This document shows, piece by piece, positions 5,219 to 5,348 of a stretch of 5,348 nucleotides of DNA. Made by a program: the position numbers and the translations under genes. The stretch's first letter is position 1; each line of letters starts with the position of its first letter. The DNA is from Acidobacteriota bacterium (lineage in GTDB: Bacteria; Planctomycetota; Phycisphaerae; WQYP01; JAJZKJ01). Location: positions 1 through 5,348 of the forward strand of contig JAJZKJ010000194.1 in the NCBI GenBank assembly GCA_021804195.1, written 5' to 3'. The notes under the pieces are model-generated. The model was not told the DNA's origin, did no database searches, and saw only the letters and a program-made list of their open reading frames with translations.

Positions 5219-5348
5219 TTAATTCAGCTTCCGCCAAAACGCCCAACTGCTCCAGAGCAGCGTGACGGCGGCGATGAGCAACAGAGGCCAAAGCTGCGGC
5301 CAGATGCCGCGCAGGCCGTACGCCTGCAGGTATACCTCGTGAATAAGC
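5219..5348 (-). CDS. ABC-2 type transporter permease, C-terminal fragment
   Basis: A reading frame entering from the right edge gives 42 residues before a TAA at 5221-5219. It contains the block YLQAYGLRGIWPQLW, followed by a hydrophobic helix (about PLLLIAAVTLLWSSWAFW) and a short basic tail RKLN. This arrangement, Gly-Leu then Trp-Pro-Gln, a final transmembrane helix and an Arg/Lys end, is characteristic of the C-terminus of ABC-2 family permeases of the YhhJ/YbhR kind, which form the inner-membrane channel of ABC exporters. Only the end of the gene is present, so substrate and full length are unknown. The XRE gene follows on the same strand after 100 bp but has its own promoter. Confidence 0.7.
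   Translation of the reverse strand, partial: LIHEVYLQAYGLRGIWPQLWPLLLIAAVTLLWSSWAFWRKLN

Noticed and set aside
1..5348. CRISPR array, tRNA or rRNA genes, insertion sequence transposase
   Set aside because: No regularly spaced repeats, cloverleaf-like sequence, rRNA motifs or transposase domains were found on either strand.

Overview
The window is 5.3 kb of GC-rich bacterial DNA with typical bacterial signals: Shine-Dalgarno sites 6-7 nt before start codons, a TATAAT-type promoter and intrinsic terminators. I cannot name the organism. The GC-rich coding style and the purine-rich spacer near the left edge would fit groups such as Verrucomicrobiota or Proteobacteria, but this is only a guess. 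The content looks like an accessory, defence-type region meeting a conserved chromosomal locus at the right edge.

Layout. Positions 1-444 hold no convincing gene; they are very GC-rich and contain a strong stem-loop at 304-336. A HEPN/Toprim-type protein of 431 aa lies at 445-1740 (+). Next comes a 976-bp stretch without a convincing gene (1741-2716). It carries a post-stop hairpin, a U-tract terminator with mutually exclusive upstream hairpins, copy 1 of a 51-bp repeat, a short 11-bp tandem repeat, a strong bidirectional terminator (2333-2370) and an extended -10 promoter followed by a folded GC-rich leader. The second large gene, at 2717-4636 (+), encodes 639 aa: an N-terminal HNH endonuclease domain, an apparently beta-rich middle domain, a Pro/Ala-rich linker and a TPR-like alpha-helical C-terminal half. 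Four bases after its stop is copy 2 of the 51-bp repeat (4641-4691), matching copy 1 at 49 of 51 positions. The HNH-TPR gene and its long control region are therefore bracketed by near-identical direct repeats, like a cassette. Convergent to it on the minus strand are a solitary XRE/HigA-type helix-turn-helix regulator (4759-5118, with its own promoter) and the C-terminal end of an ABC-2 type transporter permease (5219-5348, running off the window).

How the parts may work together. The two large plus-strand proteins each carry a nuclease-type domain and belong to families often found near phage-defence genes. They are separated by terminators and have separate start signals, so they read as two neighbouring single-gene modules rather than one operon. 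The most notable feature is the repeat-bracketed HNH-TPR unit: each repeat is an imperfect dyad (15-bp arms, 11-bp AT-rich centre) that could be a recombination site, a mobile miniature element or an RNA hairpin. It does not match the canonical integron attC consensus.
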